64,000 bases of DNA from an uncultured Prevotellaceae bacterium (GTDB taxonomy: Bacteria > Bacteroidota > Bacteroidia > Bacteroidales > Bacteroidaceae): positions 1-64,000 of the forward strand of contig CACZMV010000020.1 in the NCBI GenBank assembly GCA_902782305.1, given 5' to 3'. The position numbers and the translations under genes are program-made. The notes below the pieces were generated by a model that was not told the origin of the DNA, searched no databases, and was given only the letters and a program-made list of their open reading frames with translations. This document shows positions 34,740 through 44,384 of this stretch, one piece after another. Position 1 is the stretch's first letter. Every line of letters begins with the position of its first letter.

Positions 34740-37307
34740 TTAGAAACTAAATGCTATCACATAGCGCATACCCCATTTCGGACTGGTAGGCAGTTCGTTG
34801 TAGCTTAATCTTCTGACGTATTCTACGTGGAAGAACTTAAAGATGTTATGGATGCCAATTACCAGTTCTGCATAAGGACGGTTAGACTCCATGATGTTCA
34901 CTCCGTCTGGGAAGTACATGAGGCGAGAACTACCCTGATTCTCTGCTAAGAAAGGATTGTTCTTATCGCTCAGTGCACCCCAAAGCATGCGAACACCAAT
35001 GATCTCACGCCAATGCAGTTTCTTTACCAATGGAATACGGTTCAGCAGCTTTCCGTTCAAGTCCCACGTCATCATCATCGAGAAGAAACGGTCGTTCAGG
35101 AACTCCATCGTGTTGATGAGGCTGAATGTCTCAGGCAGAATGATGTATGACTGGTTGGCTGCAGGGAATATCAGCAAGGGGTAGGGCACTTGGCTCCATT
35201 GAATTCCACCCTTTAGGTAGAAGTCCAGCTTTCCCCAACTATTACCCATCCAGAAACGCTTATGTAGTCCAACCTCTGTGTAACTGTAGTTGTACTCGCC
35301 ACCAAGCACGCCGTCAAATCCCATGGTGTGTGACAAACTGAATACTGGAGCATCCAGATTAATCACACGACGACGCAACTTGTTATTGATATACGTCTCG
35401 CCTGGAGCATAGCGCAACTTGGCACTAACCTCTGTGGTACGCATGAAGTCGCCGTTGCCAGTCTTTTTGAATTCTGTAGGAAGCGGTTGGTCGAGTGTAG
35501 TGAAAGTCATGTGTCCACAACTCTCGTTTTCCTCCAGTTTTCCTATCAATGTTGCTTTCAGTCCCCAATCAGTCTCGTATTCAAAAGCAATCTGCTGGCG
35601 ATTGTAGAACATCATCTTATTAATCTCTGCCCATTTCAGTGCCACCATGAAGTTATCCTTATCGGTGTCCATGAATCTATCGCCTGGTGAGCAGACATCC
35701 TTTGTCGACTGAATGGTTATAGTACGACGTGGAAACTCGTGAGGCAGATATTTCTTAGGATTCAACGAGTAGGTAAACTCGGCATTATAATAGTCCTTCT
35801 TGCTTCCCCATCCATGACCATAGTATCCTGACAGGAAGAAGTGCTTATTCAGATTAGCTGTCGTCTTTAACGAAAGTCTTGAACGCCATCCATCCACATA
35901 GTTATGGGTAAGAATGGTGTTGACAGGACAGATGTCGATATAGTTTGGCGTACTGGTCTCTATAGAGTTCTCAAAAAGAGCCTTAAGTCCGAAGATGACA
36001 TACTTGATGCCCTTCATATTCTCTATTCGATGGATGAACTTATCCATTGAACTTTCGCTCTTCGTCAACTCTACCTGTCTGTATTGTGACCAGAATGCAT
36101 CATCACGCATCTCTGCATCAGCCTCTGTCACCTCCTTGGCCATTCCTCTGAACAGTTTCTTCGGAATAGGATTGAAGGCATAGTCGCTCATACGGGTGGT
36201 ACGAGTTACCGTGAAACTGCGCACGAAGCTTAGCAACTCCAGTTCCGTAGTCATGTCGTCCTGTGTCAGCACCCATTGTCCATCAGGCAGTTTGTTGTAT
36301 TCCTGCAGTATCTTCACATTGTTCACGAAGTTCACATTGCTCTGCTTTGGAATGGTCATCTCGCAACGTCTAACGTGCAATGTCGAGTCTTTCAGGATGT
36401 ACAAATCGCCCCTGAATCCCATGTCATTCTGGTTGTTGGGCAGGAAGTGCAGATGGAAACAGGAGTCACGATCAATCTTAACGGTATCCTCTATATAATA
36501 GCGGTAAAATCCGATTCCCTCGTTAGAGATTGGTGATACAAAAGGATATTGCAACAGACGGATATGGTCCTCGTACAAGTCTACATTGGTAAACACATCC
36601 TTCAGTACGTTGTTGATGATGTCGCCAGTCTGGAACAGGTCGTTCACACCCTTTGATGTCTGACCCGTGATGATGGTTTTCTCTGAACGAGGATCCTTAC
36701 GATAGATTTTCTGCGAAACGGTCTCATCCACACTCACTGGAAGAATCATCTTACCCGTTGTTGGGTTTACCTCCACTTGGTCTATCAACCACGGATGACG
36801 CTTGAAGATACCTGTTTCCAACTGTTCTGGCTTCAGGTCGTTCATGGAGAGGGTTATCTTCTCGTACTTATTATACTGATAATAGTCGTTCTGGCTGAGG
36901 TCGGTCTGCTTCTTTGCTGCCACCACGCGCTTCATCAGCTCAACAGCCGGATTGTTCTTTCTGCTATAGCGTCCGCGTTTTGCCTTCACAGTAACCTCCG
37001 CCAACATCTGCTTATCGGGCTTCAGCTTGATGTTCAGACGAGCTTTGGTCTTGTTGGTAATGGGAATGATGCGCGTCTTGTAGCCTACGGCACTGAACGT
37101 GATGTTCCATCCCTCATGGCGCCCAATCTTATATTGTCCGTTGATGTCAGATATGGCAGCAATGTTATGACCTTTATAGACCACGCTGGCAAAAGCAATG
37201 CTGTCACCTGTTTCGTCATCAGTAACGGTACCGTAAATCTGCTGAGCATGAACAGTAATGCTTAGCAGACTGAATAGTAGGATAATAAAATGTCGCAATG
37301 TGCTCAT
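34740..37307 (-). CDS. DUF5686-family outer-membrane protein with carboxypeptidase-like domain
   Basis: An 855-residue exported protein. Signal peptide, then a carboxypeptidase-regulatory-like Ig domain (about residues 23-100: 'IYGTVTDDETGDSIAFASVV', 'ISDINGQYKI', 'FSAVGYKT'), then a long DUF5686 region with many predicted barrel strands ending 'RYVIAFSF' (terminal Phe, as in outer-membrane proteins). Function of the family is unknown. It is the last gene of the minus-strand lipid/polyene-type run, 6 nt after the LolA-like gene, and could be the outer-membrane component of export. Confidence 0.85.
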   Translation of the reverse strand: MSTLRHFIILLFSLLSITVHAQQIYGTVTDDETGDSIAFASVVYKGHNIAAISDINGQYKIGRHEGWNITFSAVGYKTRIIPITNKTKARLNIKLKPDKQMLAEVTVKAKRGRYSRKNNPAVELMKRVVAAKKQTDLSQNDYYQYNKYEKITLSMNDLKPEQLETGIFKRHPWLIDQVEVNPTTGKMILPVSVDETVSQKIYRKDPRSEKTIITGQTSKGVNDLFQTGDIINNVLKDVFTNVDLYEDHIRLLQYPFVSPISNEGIGFYRYYIEDTVKIDRDSCFHLHFLPNNQNDMGFRGDLYILKDSTLHVRRCEMTIPKQSNVNFVNNVKILQEYNKLPDGQWVLTQDDMTTELELLSFVRSFTVTRTTRMSDYAFNPIPKKLFRGMAKEVTEADAEMRDDAFWSQYRQVELTKSESSMDKFIHRIENMKGIKYVIFGLKALFENSIETSTPNYIDICPVNTILTHNYVDGWRSRLSLKTTANLNKHFFLSGYYGHGWGSKKDYYNAEFTYSLNPKKYLPHEFPRRTITIQSTKDVCSPGDRFMDTDKDNFMVALKWAEINKMMFYNRQQIAFEYETDWGLKATLIGKLEENESCGHMTFTTLDQPLPTEFKKTGNGDFMRTTEVSAKLRYAPGETYINNKLRRRVINLDAPVFSLSHTMGFDGVLGGEYNYSYTEVGLHKRFWMGNSWGKLDFYLKGGIQWSQVPYPLLIFPAANQSYIILPETFSLINTMEFLNDRFFSMMMTWDLNGKLLNRIPLVKKLHWREIIGVRMLWGALSDKNNPFLAENQGSSRLMYFPDGVNIMESNRPYAELVIGIHNIFKFFHVEYVRRLSYNELPTSPKWGMRYVIAFSF

Positions 37308-37313
37308 TGAGTG

Positions 37314-37811
37314 TTATTTTCCAGAGAAGGTGTATTCTGTGTAATCTTCGCCACGTCCATTCATACGAAGGGTGCGGAAAGCAGAGGTCTTGGCATCAAC
37401 GCTCAGTACAAATGAGGTAAACAATTGACGTTTTTTCTTGCCATCAGGTGTGATGGTCACTATTTTCTGTCCACCTTTTGTAAGAATGGTCAGCTCTTCG
37501 CTCGTTGGAATGGGCTGGTTGTTAATGACAGCTGTCAACACACGCTGGAAAGTAACAAACTGCGCATTCTTCTTGCTGTCCGTCACATGCTTACGCTTGC
37601 CCATCGTCATGGTGAACTGTGTTCCGTCCATGATGAGCTGGTCCTTGTCATTGTCTGTCGAAATGCAGATATAGTCGGGCTTGCGAATCGTCACTGTACC
37701 TGTTGTCACCACATCCGTCTTGACAGCCTTTTTGTGTGTTGTCTTGGTGACCGTTTGTGCCTGGGCTGTGAGTGCCATCAGGCAGAATAAGAACAAAACA
37801 ATCTTTTTCAT
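37314..37811 (-). CDS. LolA-like outer-membrane lipoprotein carrier
   Basis: A 165-residue periplasmic protein with a signal peptide (FCLMALTAQAQ) and a LolA-like fold: 'ILTKGGQKIVTITPD' and the strand-rich C-terminus ending 'DYTEYTFSGK'. LolA-type proteins carry lipids or lipoproteins across the periplasm. Homologues of this kind are part of aryl-polyene and flexirubin clusters, where they are thought to move the lipid product; its place here with an MMPL exporter supports that role. Confidence 0.75.
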   Translation of the reverse strand: MKKIVLFLFCLMALTAQAQTVTKTTHKKAVKTDVVTTGTVTIRKPDYICISTDNDKDQLIMDGTQFTMTMGKRKHVTDSKKNAQFVTFQRVLTAVINNQPIPTSEELTILTKGGQKIVTITPDGKKKRQLFTSFVLSVDAKTSAFRTLRMNGRGEDYTEYTFSGK

Positions 37812-37823
37812 CTCTTTAACCTT

Positions 37824-38543
37824 TTAAGTATATAATCCTCCGTTAATTGAAATCACGTTACCAGTAATGTAACCAGCGTCTGCAGAAGCCAGGAAAGCCA
37901 CAGCATGAGCCACCTCTTCAGGGGTGCCGAAACGGTTGGCAGGAATGGTTTTCTTCAGTGTTGCCTCGTCCAGTCCTTCCGTCATGTCCGTCTTGATGAA
38001 ACCTGGGGCAATAGCGTTCACAGTGATACCACGACGAGCTACTTCCTGGGCCAAAGCCTTTGTAGCAGCAATGATGCCACCTTTGGCAGCAGAGTAGTTC
38101 GTTTGTCCAGGCAATCCCTTCAGTCCGCTTACACTTGCCATGTTGATGATGCGTCCGAACTTATGCAACTGCATGGCGGGCAACAAGGGTTGTGTCACAT
38201 TAAAGAAACCAGCCAGTGTGATGTCAAGCACTCGGTGCCAATCATCCTCAGGCATCAGAGCCATCACGTTGTCGCGACGAATACCTGCGTTGTTGACAAC
38301 TACCTCGATGTATTCTCCATCGTGCTGTTGTTGCCATTGCTCCAGTGCCTTACGGGTCTGTTCGCTATTGCTGACGTCACAGCGCATCAACTCGCCCTTT
38401 CCACCAATCAACTCCAGTGTCTTCTGTGCCTCAGCATCATTGCTGGTGTAGTTGATGATTACCTGATAACCCTCTTGGGCCATTCTCTGGCAGATGGCAC
38501 GACCAATGCCGCGACTGCCTCCTGTTACCAATGCATATTTCAT
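37824..38543 (-). CDS. fabG: 3-oxoacyl-ACP reductase, FabG-like
   Basis: A 239-residue short-chain dehydrogenase: NADPH motif 'TGGSRGIG' at residue 7, 'NNAG', catalytic Ser and 'YSAAKGG' (Tyr and Lys of the triad), C-terminal 'GNVISINGGLYT'. Reduces a beta-keto group on an ACP-bound chain. In this cluster it would supply the reduction step between the ketosynthase and the hotdog protein. It may be a dedicated copy; whether the genome has another fabG cannot be seen here. Confidence 0.88.
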   Translation of the reverse strand: MKYALVTGGSRGIGRAICQRMAQEGYQVIINYTSNDAEAQKTLELIGGKGELMRCDVSNSEQTRKALEQWQQQHDGEYIEVVVNNAGIRRDNVMALMPEDDWHRVLDITLAGFFNVTQPLLPAMQLHKFGRIINMASVSGLKGLPGQTNYSAAKGGIIAATKALAQEVARRGITVNAIAPGFIKTDMTEGLDEATLKKTIPANRFGTPEEVAHAVAFLASADAGYITGNVISINGGLYT

Positions 38544-38559
38544 ACTTTTCTGTTTATTT

Positions 38560-39987
38560 CTATTTTAATATAATATTCGTTGTGTTCATTGCTGTCATTG
38601 CCACACCTTCCAATCCGTGTAACATCAGATTCTGTCCTGTCAAGAGCAAGTTGGGTATGGGAGTCTGTGGCGACAGCATGGTCAGCATCACGCTCCTGCA
38701 ATCTTTTCTCACTCCGTAGGCTGAACCTTCAGGGGTTAGCGTATAGTCGCGATAGGTCAGGGGAGTGCTGGTATATTGTTCTGCTATCATCTCGCTGAGA
38801 CCAGGAATCACTCTCTCTGCCAATTTGATACACTCGTTGGCCATGCGTTCCTTCATGCTCAAATATTCCTCGCCACGATGACCTATGGTAGTATCTTTCC
38901 ACGGTTGGCACCATGTCCAAGGCATAGGCGTTAGCAAGTCAACTTGTTGTGCATCCTTCTTATCATCTTCAGGCACCCTGCAACTTACCATTACGCCACC
39001 TATACCACCTACATCCTCATAGAATGTCCAGACGTTAGGCTTCTTATATACATATTTATTATGGTTGAAGTAAGGCAATACATCTGGCTTCAGCTTCAGC
39101 GATACGGTAAAGATTCCGAACGTGTTCTCCAGTGCTTTCATTCTTCTGCGATACATGCCTTTCAGCACATACGAATCTTTCACCCAATCGAAGGTTATAG
39201 CAGGATGTACATCGCTGATAAACGTGTTGGCCTCATATTGTTCACCATTCTTACAACGCACAGCCGTAATCTTTCCTCCTTGTTCTATCAGTTCTTCAAC
39301 CTCCTGCTTGCATCGTATGGTTCCTCCCATTGCTCTGATGTCATCAGCCAATTTGTTCACCATCAGGTTGCCTTCTCCTTTCAGTCGCCAACTGCTCTGA
39401 ATATAGCTTCCTGTGGTATGAGCAAAGCTGTACAAAGGCAGCGATTGTCTTCTCAGTTCTGTTTTCAGTGCCGTACCTGAAAGCACGTTAATCAGCAATG
39501 GGTCCTTGAAGAGCTCGTTCAGATATTCGTAGGCATTTACCTCCATCATCTTCAAAGCTTCCTCTTGGTTGTTGAAGGTAACCTGCTCAGCCTTCTGGAG
39601 CATTTCCACATAACGCTTCAGCGCCTGCTTCTCTTTAGGGAAATAGTCGCTCATACCTTCCACAAAGTTGTCATAGCCTTCACGGAATTGATAGGTCTGA
39701 TTGCCTATCGTCACATGGTCAAAGCCCTCTGCGTCCAGTCTTTGCCAAGGCAACTCCATCAGTCCCAGTTCAGTAAACAGTTGGTTCAGTGGTTGTCCCT
39801 CAGCCAATCCGCCAACATAGTGTAGCCCCGTGTCGTACTGCATGCCGTGACGCTGATAGCTCTGTATGCAGCCTCCCAGCTGTTGCTGTCTTTCCAGCAA
39901 CAGTACGCTCCGTCCTGCCTTCGCCAATTGGCGAGCGCAAATCAGACCTCCGAAGCCTCCTCCTATGATGCAGATGTCATACTTCAT
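38560..39987 (-). CDS. CrtI/phytoene-desaturase-like FAD oxidoreductase
   Basis: A 475-residue flavoprotein: N-terminal Rossmann FAD site 'IGGGFGGLICARQLAKAG' with 'LERQQQLGGCIQSY', a middle substrate domain, and a C-terminal FAD closure 'LLTGQNLMLHGLEGVAMTAM'. It belongs to the phytoene desaturase/retinol saturase superfamily, which adds or removes double bonds in polyenes. In a ketosynthase-MMPL cluster it may tune the saturation of the acyl chain. It overlaps the MMPL gene by 4 nt. Confidence 0.85.
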   Translation of the reverse strand: MKYDICIIGGGFGGLICARQLAKAGRSVLLLERQQQLGGCIQSYQRHGMQYDTGLHYVGGLAEGQPLNQLFTELGLMELPWQRLDAEGFDHVTIGNQTYQFREGYDNFVEGMSDYFPKEKQALKRYVEMLQKAEQVTFNNQEEALKMMEVNAYEYLNELFKDPLLINVLSGTALKTELRRQSLPLYSFAHTTGSYIQSSWRLKGEGNLMVNKLADDIRAMGGTIRCKQEVEELIEQGGKITAVRCKNGEQYEANTFISDVHPAITFDWVKDSYVLKGMYRRRMKALENTFGIFTVSLKLKPDVLPYFNHNKYVYKKPNVWTFYEDVGGIGGVMVSCRVPEDDKKDAQQVDLLTPMPWTWCQPWKDTTIGHRGEEYLSMKERMANECIKLAERVIPGLSEMIAEQYTSTPLTYRDYTLTPEGSAYGVRKDCRSVMLTMLSPQTPIPNLLLTGQNLMLHGLEGVAMTAMNTTNIILK

Positions 39988-42428
39988 TTCTTATTTCTGT
40001 TGAGCCATCTATAGACGGCTGGTTGCAATACGTATGATAGGATGACTGCAGACAACAGACCCACCAGTGTTGAGAATCCTACCGACTTGATGGCAGGGTG
40101 TTGTGCTATCAGCATGCTGCTCACTGTTACAATCAGGGTTACTGCCGATAGCAAGATGGCTGTCTTGTGATAAGCCAGCTTCTCTTTATTGCCATTCGTC
40201 AGTCCGTCCATTACGAATATACTATAGTCGACACCAATACCGAAGATGAACGTCGATATGATGATGCTAATCAAGTTGAAACGCACATCGGCTATGACCA
40301 TGGCACCCAGTACGATGAGCCAACTCAGCAGGATGGGCATGAATCCCAATATCGTATGCTTGATGTTAAAGTGGAACGAGAGAAGCAATACCACAAACAC
40401 AAACAACATGGACAACCATTGTAGCACATCAAAGTCGCTGCTCATTTGCAACAAAGTATCCGTGGTATAATAATAGGTGTCCAGCACCAGCAGGTTCGGA
40501 TCGCTGGCTATGGCATCACAGATACGAATGTAGTCGCTCTCAGCACTGCGCACAGAGTCGTTCTGGCAACGCACACTGGTAAAACAGAGATAGTTGCCAT
40601 CATACGACTGTTCCATCAACGTTGATTGATAACCCTGTGGTATCAGTCCTACTTCGTATAGCTTATCGGGCTCATAGTCTCTTGTAGCTGCTTCGAAGAA
40701 GGTGCTGAAAGCATCTGCGTTCAAACCAGCCTGAGTTGCCGTCTTGCTAATCAGTTGACGAACCTTTGCCAATCTCTCTTCATTCCAGTAGTTATGCCAA
40801 GCGTCAATGCGCTTCTGCTGTTCCTTTTGCGAAACGAATATCTGGTTGGTGTGCGTATAGCTCTTCACCAATCCCAGTTTAGCCAGCGAGTCCAACTTCT
40901 TGTCCAATACGGCAAAATGCTCGATGGCTTCCTCCATGGTCTTTCCTTTCGAGGCGAAGTATTTCTGCTTGTCGCCCGTATAGGTCTTGTCGCGAAGCAA
41001 CTGCTCCGAGTGCTCCGTCATGTCTTCCAGGTATCCCAGATTATGCATATCGGCATCGAACCTTGTGCCCTCCTTTACATAAGCACCGATGCAGATAATC
41101 GATAGGATGCTGATGATGATCAGCAATGCTTTCTTTCGGTCAAAGGGATAGTTGTTAATCTTTTCTATAAAGGCAGGGAATCCTCCTTCTCCTTTTCTAA
41201 GCAATGGGGGCAGATAAGCCAGCGAGAACAATGTCGTGCCCATGATGGCGAATGCTGCAAACAGTCCGAAGTCCTGCAACAATGCCGTGTTGATAAAGAT
41301 GAGTCCTGCAAATGAACCAATGGTTGTCAAGCACCCCAGGAATACGGGCTTAACTTGGTCTTTCAGTAATTGTTCGCCATTGCTTACATATTGATGATGT
41401 GTCAATATGTGCAGCACATAACTGAGTGCCACACCCAGTACCACACCACCAATGCCCAGTGCCAACAACGAGAACTCACCCTTCAACCAATACATCATGC
41501 TCAGTCCGAACAAGGTGCCGAACACAACGGGCAGAAGGAGTAGGGGAATGGTGTCCACCCTGCGGAAACATACCAGCAAGAAGATGAGCACCAGTACCAA
41601 TGCTCCTGCTATGGTTGTTGTCAGGTCGTGCTTGATTTGTGATGAGTTGTAATAGCCACTGGCTGGTGTGCCATGATAGCTGATGTCAATGTCAGGATGG
41701 CTTTTGGCAAATTGTGCTCTCAGCGCATTCAAGCGCTCGAACAATGCCGAGCCCTGTCCTGTATTGGTTGACGAAAATCTGGGTGTAAGGAAGGCGATAC
41801 ATACCGTTGAATCAGGTACGAAGAAATGTCCGTCCAGCGTCTGATAGTTACCAGCGCTTAGCAGTGGTTTCAATTGCTCTGCCAGAACGGTGCGCATGCC
41901 TATCGGGTCCATCTGAATCAGTTCTGGAAACATTTCGCCTATCTCGCTTGCCAAGTCCTCACGGTTCTGGTCCATCTGCTGCACCATGTGTTCCTGACTC
42001 ATCAGTGTGTCGAAACCCTCATAAGCCTTTGAATCAATGTAGGCAGGCAGATGCTCCATCATGTAGTCAATGCCTTCGGGCATCAGGTCTTCGCTCAACT
42101 GATAGAAGATATCCTCTACCAATGCAGAGTCCTGTTGCAGTGAGTCTACGAAAGCATCACATGCAGCTGATAGTTCTTCATAGCTTGTACCCTCTTTCTC
42201 CTTGGCAAACAACAGGAACACCTTGTCTTTGATTTTCAGGTCGGCAAATGCCAGTTTTGTTGTGCCATCCTCGTTTTTTGACGAGGGCATCAGTTTGTCG
42301 ATATCCTCCTCTAGGTGTATCTGCATGGCAAAATAGCCAAAGAACACGAAGAGTGCCACCATCGATGCCCAATAGGCAGCCTTATGGTTTTGGAAATAGT
42401 CAAACAACCTGATGAAAGCTTTCGTCAT
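39984..42428 (-). CDS. MMPL-family RND exporter
   Basis: An 814-residue inner-membrane transporter with a hydrophobic helix near the N-terminus, a large periplasmic loop (about residues 40-260), a five-helix bundle, a second loop (about 430-640) and a second bundle ('FIFGIGVDYSIFVMDG'), i.e. the two-fold MMPL/RND layout. MMPL proteins export lipids; members occur in aryl-polyene clusters. It likely flips or extrudes the cluster's lipid product to the periplasm, where the LolA-like protein could take over. Stop and start codons overlap those of both neighbours. Confidence 0.88.
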   Translation of the reverse strand: MTKAFIRLFDYFQNHKAAYWASMVALFVFFGYFAMQIHLEEDIDKLMPSSKNEDGTTKLAFADLKIKDKVFLLFAKEKEGTSYEELSAACDAFVDSLQQDSALVEDIFYQLSEDLMPEGIDYMMEHLPAYIDSKAYEGFDTLMSQEHMVQQMDQNREDLASEIGEMFPELIQMDPIGMRTVLAEQLKPLLSAGNYQTLDGHFFVPDSTVCIAFLTPRFSSTNTGQGSALFERLNALRAQFAKSHPDIDISYHGTPASGYYNSSQIKHDLTTTIAGALVLVLIFLLVCFRRVDTIPLLLLPVVFGTLFGLSMMYWLKGEFSLLALGIGGVVLGVALSYVLHILTHHQYVSNGEQLLKDQVKPVFLGCLTTIGSFAGLIFINTALLQDFGLFAAFAIMGTTLFSLAYLPPLLRKGEGGFPAFIEKINNYPFDRKKALLIIISILSIICIGAYVKEGTRFDADMHNLGYLEDMTEHSEQLLRDKTYTGDKQKYFASKGKTMEEAIEHFAVLDKKLDSLAKLGLVKSYTHTNQIFVSQKEQQKRIDAWHNYWNEERLAKVRQLISKTATQAGLNADAFSTFFEAATRDYEPDKLYEVGLIPQGYQSTLMEQSYDGNYLCFTSVRCQNDSVRSAESDYIRICDAIASDPNLLVLDTYYYTTDTLLQMSSDFDVLQWLSMLFVFVVLLLSFHFNIKHTILGFMPILLSWLIVLGAMVIADVRFNLISIIISTFIFGIGVDYSIFVMDGLTNGNKEKLAYHKTAILLSAVTLIVTVSSMLIAQHPAIKSVGFSTLVGLLSAVILSYVLQPAVYRWLNRNKK

Positions 42429-42841
42429 TATTCCACGAAGATTTTTAAGTCAACCTCTGCAATTTTCTCTTCTCCTACGTTGCAGTCGCAGTGTGCCAGT
42501 GTCATATTTCCAAACGAGAAATTGAAGCTGATGCTTGTTTCCAGCATTTCTTCAGCCTTCGGACGACGCTCGCAGTGGAAGTTCTTTACTTCCACAATCA
42601 TTCCTATGGGTGCCTTTTCGCTGTTGGCATTACTGCCAGCCAGTGCCGAGCACGACTGCGCCATGTGTTCAATGAGTCCTGTTGTAGCCATCGTTCCATC
42701 GGGCAACATAAAGTAGTTGTCCTTAGCGATGGTAAGTCTGGTGATGGCATGAGTGTCATCACCAGACTCAAACTCGCTCACCATCATAAACGGATAGCGC
42801 TGAGGAATGAGTTTCTTAATATCCTCCCCTTTGTAGTGCAT
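42428..42841 (-). CDS. hotdog-fold 3-hydroxyacyl-ACP dehydratase-like protein
   Basis: A 137-residue hotdog protein resembling FabZ and the dehydratases of aryl-polyene clusters: 'LIPQRYPFMMVSEF' near the N-terminus and 'GLIEHMAQSCSALAG' on the central helix. FabZ has His before RYPF; here it is Gln14, while Glu58 of the helix is kept. Related Bacteroidetes hotdog proteins seem to share this Gln, so the group may use another residue or another reaction (for example thioester hydrolysis). Dehydration of the beta-hydroxyacyl chain is the default guess. Confidence 0.78.
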   Translation of the reverse strand: MHYKGEDIKKLIPQRYPFMMVSEFESGDDTHAITRLTIAKDNYFMLPDGTMATTGLIEHMAQSCSALAGSNANSEKAPIGMIVEVKNFHCERRPKAEEMLETSISFNFSFGNMTLAHCDCNVGEEKIAEVDLKIFVE

Positions 42842-43083
42842 TATGCCTGATGACTTTCAATGTAATCGTACAGGTCGCTGAAGGTCTGAATCTGCTTCAG
42901 GTCGGCTACAGGAATGGTAATCTTGTAGGTCATCTGTACCAGTGCAATCAGGTCTACCAAGTTGATGCTGTCCAGCTGAAGGGTCTCCTTCAGGTTGGCA
43001 TCTGGGGTGAATTCACTCTCTTCTACTTCAAACTCTTCTGCGAGCATGCTGTTTACCTGCTCAATAATTTCTTCTCTTGTCAT
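42841..43083 (-). CDS. acyl carrier protein
   Basis: An 80-residue acidic helical protein with the phosphopantetheine site 'LQLDSINLVDL' (Ser39 in DSI). Distinct from a housekeeping AcpP, which has DSLD; dedicated ACPs of secondary lipid clusters often differ like this. It carries the growing chain for the KS, FabG and hotdog proteins encoded beside it. Its start is separated from the ketosynthase stop by a 50-nt AT-rich spacer carrying AATTTAC heptamer-like repeats. Confidence 0.9.
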   Translation of the reverse strand: MTREEIIEQVNSMLAEEFEVEESEFTPDANLKETLQLDSINLVDLIALVQMTYKITIPVADLKQIQTFSDLYDYIESHQA

Positions 43084-43133
43084 AATGTTAATTTACAATT
43101 TAAGTATTTACAATTTACTATTTATTTTTCAAT
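43084..43133. repeat. AATTTAC heptamer-like repeat
   Basis: The spacer between the ketosynthase stop and ACP start contains AATTTAC, AATTTAA, ATTTAC, AATTTAC and AATTTAC with short interruptions, an AT-rich degenerate member of the 7-bp repeat class found across the window. Confidence 0.5.
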
Positions 43134-44363
43134 TTACATATTCTTCACAATCAGTGTCGAGTTGGTACCGCCAAATCCGAACGAGTTGCTCAGGAATGTG
43201 TCAAAGTGAGCCTCGATGGTCTCAGGGATAACGTTGACGCAGGCAGTCTCCTCGTCAGGATTCTCGAAGTTTACGTTACCAGCAATGAAGTTGTTCTTCA
43301 TCATCAGCATGGTATAGATAATCTCCGATGCACCAGCCATCCACATCTCGTGTCCTGTCTGACTCTTGGTCGATGTCACAGGCACGCGATAGTCACCGAA
43401 GATGCGGGCAATAGCCTGAGCCTCACGGCTGTCGCCAATCTTGGTTGAGGTGGCATGTGCGTTCACATAGCCAATCTCCTTGATGTCCTTGATACCGCTC
43501 TTCTCCAGACAGAGCTCCAACGAACGGGCAGGGCCCTCTACGTTAGGTGTTGAGATATGATCGCCATTGCCAGAGAATCCCCAGCTTACGATTTCTGCCA
43601 AGATGGGAGCACCACGCTTTACAGCACTCTCGTAGCTCTCAACTACCAGTGTTGCAGCACCACCACCAGGAACCAGTCCGTTTCTGTCTCTGTCGAAAGG
43701 ACGACTGGCCTTCAGTGGGTTGTTATCCTGTTCACGCAGGGCAAACGACTGGATACCGTCAAACGAAGCTACTCCATACATGTTAGCCTCCTGGGCACCA
43801 CCGCATACCACGCAGTCCTGCAGGCCGTTCTTAATCAGCAACCAAGCCAGTCCGATAGACTGTGAACCTGATGCGCAAGCTGCTGAGGCTGTCAGGTTGA
43901 TACCCTTCAGGTGGAACAGACAAGCCAAGTTCATGGTTACTGTCGAGTTCATCGACTGGAAGATGGCACCACTACCGCAAGCAGCTGTAGAACCAAACTG
44001 ACGGAACTTGTCCAGCGCCACCATCGTGGCCTCGGCTACGGAGTCGTTACCATAGATAATGCCTACCTCATGGCTGTCAATATAGTCCTGCTCCAAGTGG
44101 GCAGCTGCCAGCGCATCCTTTGTAGCCATATAGGCATACTGTGCCTCCTCAGGCATAAACTGGCGGAAATTACGATTGACAAATGGTTTCAAATCGGCTT
44201 TGGGTACATTGGCGCAGAAAGGCGAACGGAAACCAGCGTCCATGCGCTCCTGACTGTAAATGATACCACTCTTGCCTTCGTACAGCGACTGGCGCACTTC
44301 ATCGAGCGTCGTGCCCAAGCACGACCAGATGCCCATTCCTGTAATTACTACTCTTTTTTCCAT
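43134..44363 (-). CDS. beta-ketoacyl-ACP synthase (KAS II type)
   Basis: A 409-residue thiolase-fold condensing enzyme with a complete Cys-His-His triad: Cys163 in 'SAACASGSQS', His303 in 'NAHATSTKIGD' and His338 in 'SQTGHEMWMAGA', plus the C-terminal 'NSFGFGGTNST'. It elongates an ACP-bound acyl chain by two carbons. It is the only ketosynthase in the cluster, with no chain-length-factor partner, so either it acts alone or a second subunit lies elsewhere. Confidence 0.92.
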   Translation of the reverse strand: MEKRVVITGMGIWSCLGTTLDEVRQSLYEGKSGIIYSQERMDAGFRSPFCANVPKADLKPFVNRNFRQFMPEEAQYAYMATKDALAAAHLEQDYIDSHEVGIIYGNDSVAEATMVALDKFRQFGSTAACGSGAIFQSMNSTVTMNLACLFHLKGINLTASAACASGSQSIGLAWLLIKNGLQDCVVCGGAQEANMYGVASFDGIQSFALREQDNNPLKASRPFDRDRNGLVPGGGAATLVVESYESAVKRGAPILAEIVSWGFSGNGDHISTPNVEGPARSLELCLEKSGIKDIKEIGYVNAHATSTKIGDSREAQAIARIFGDYRVPVTSTKSQTGHEMWMAGASEIIYTMLMMKNNFIAGNVNFENPDEETACVNVIPETIEAHFDTFLSNSFGFGGTNSTLIVKNM

Positions 44364-44384
44364 GTTGTTTTTATGATTTAACCT

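Noticed and set aside
35206-35224. A third copy of the AATTCCACCCTTT palindrome motif
   Set aside because: It lies inside the DUF5686 coding region and the second half-site is degraded (AGGTAG), so it is probably chance.
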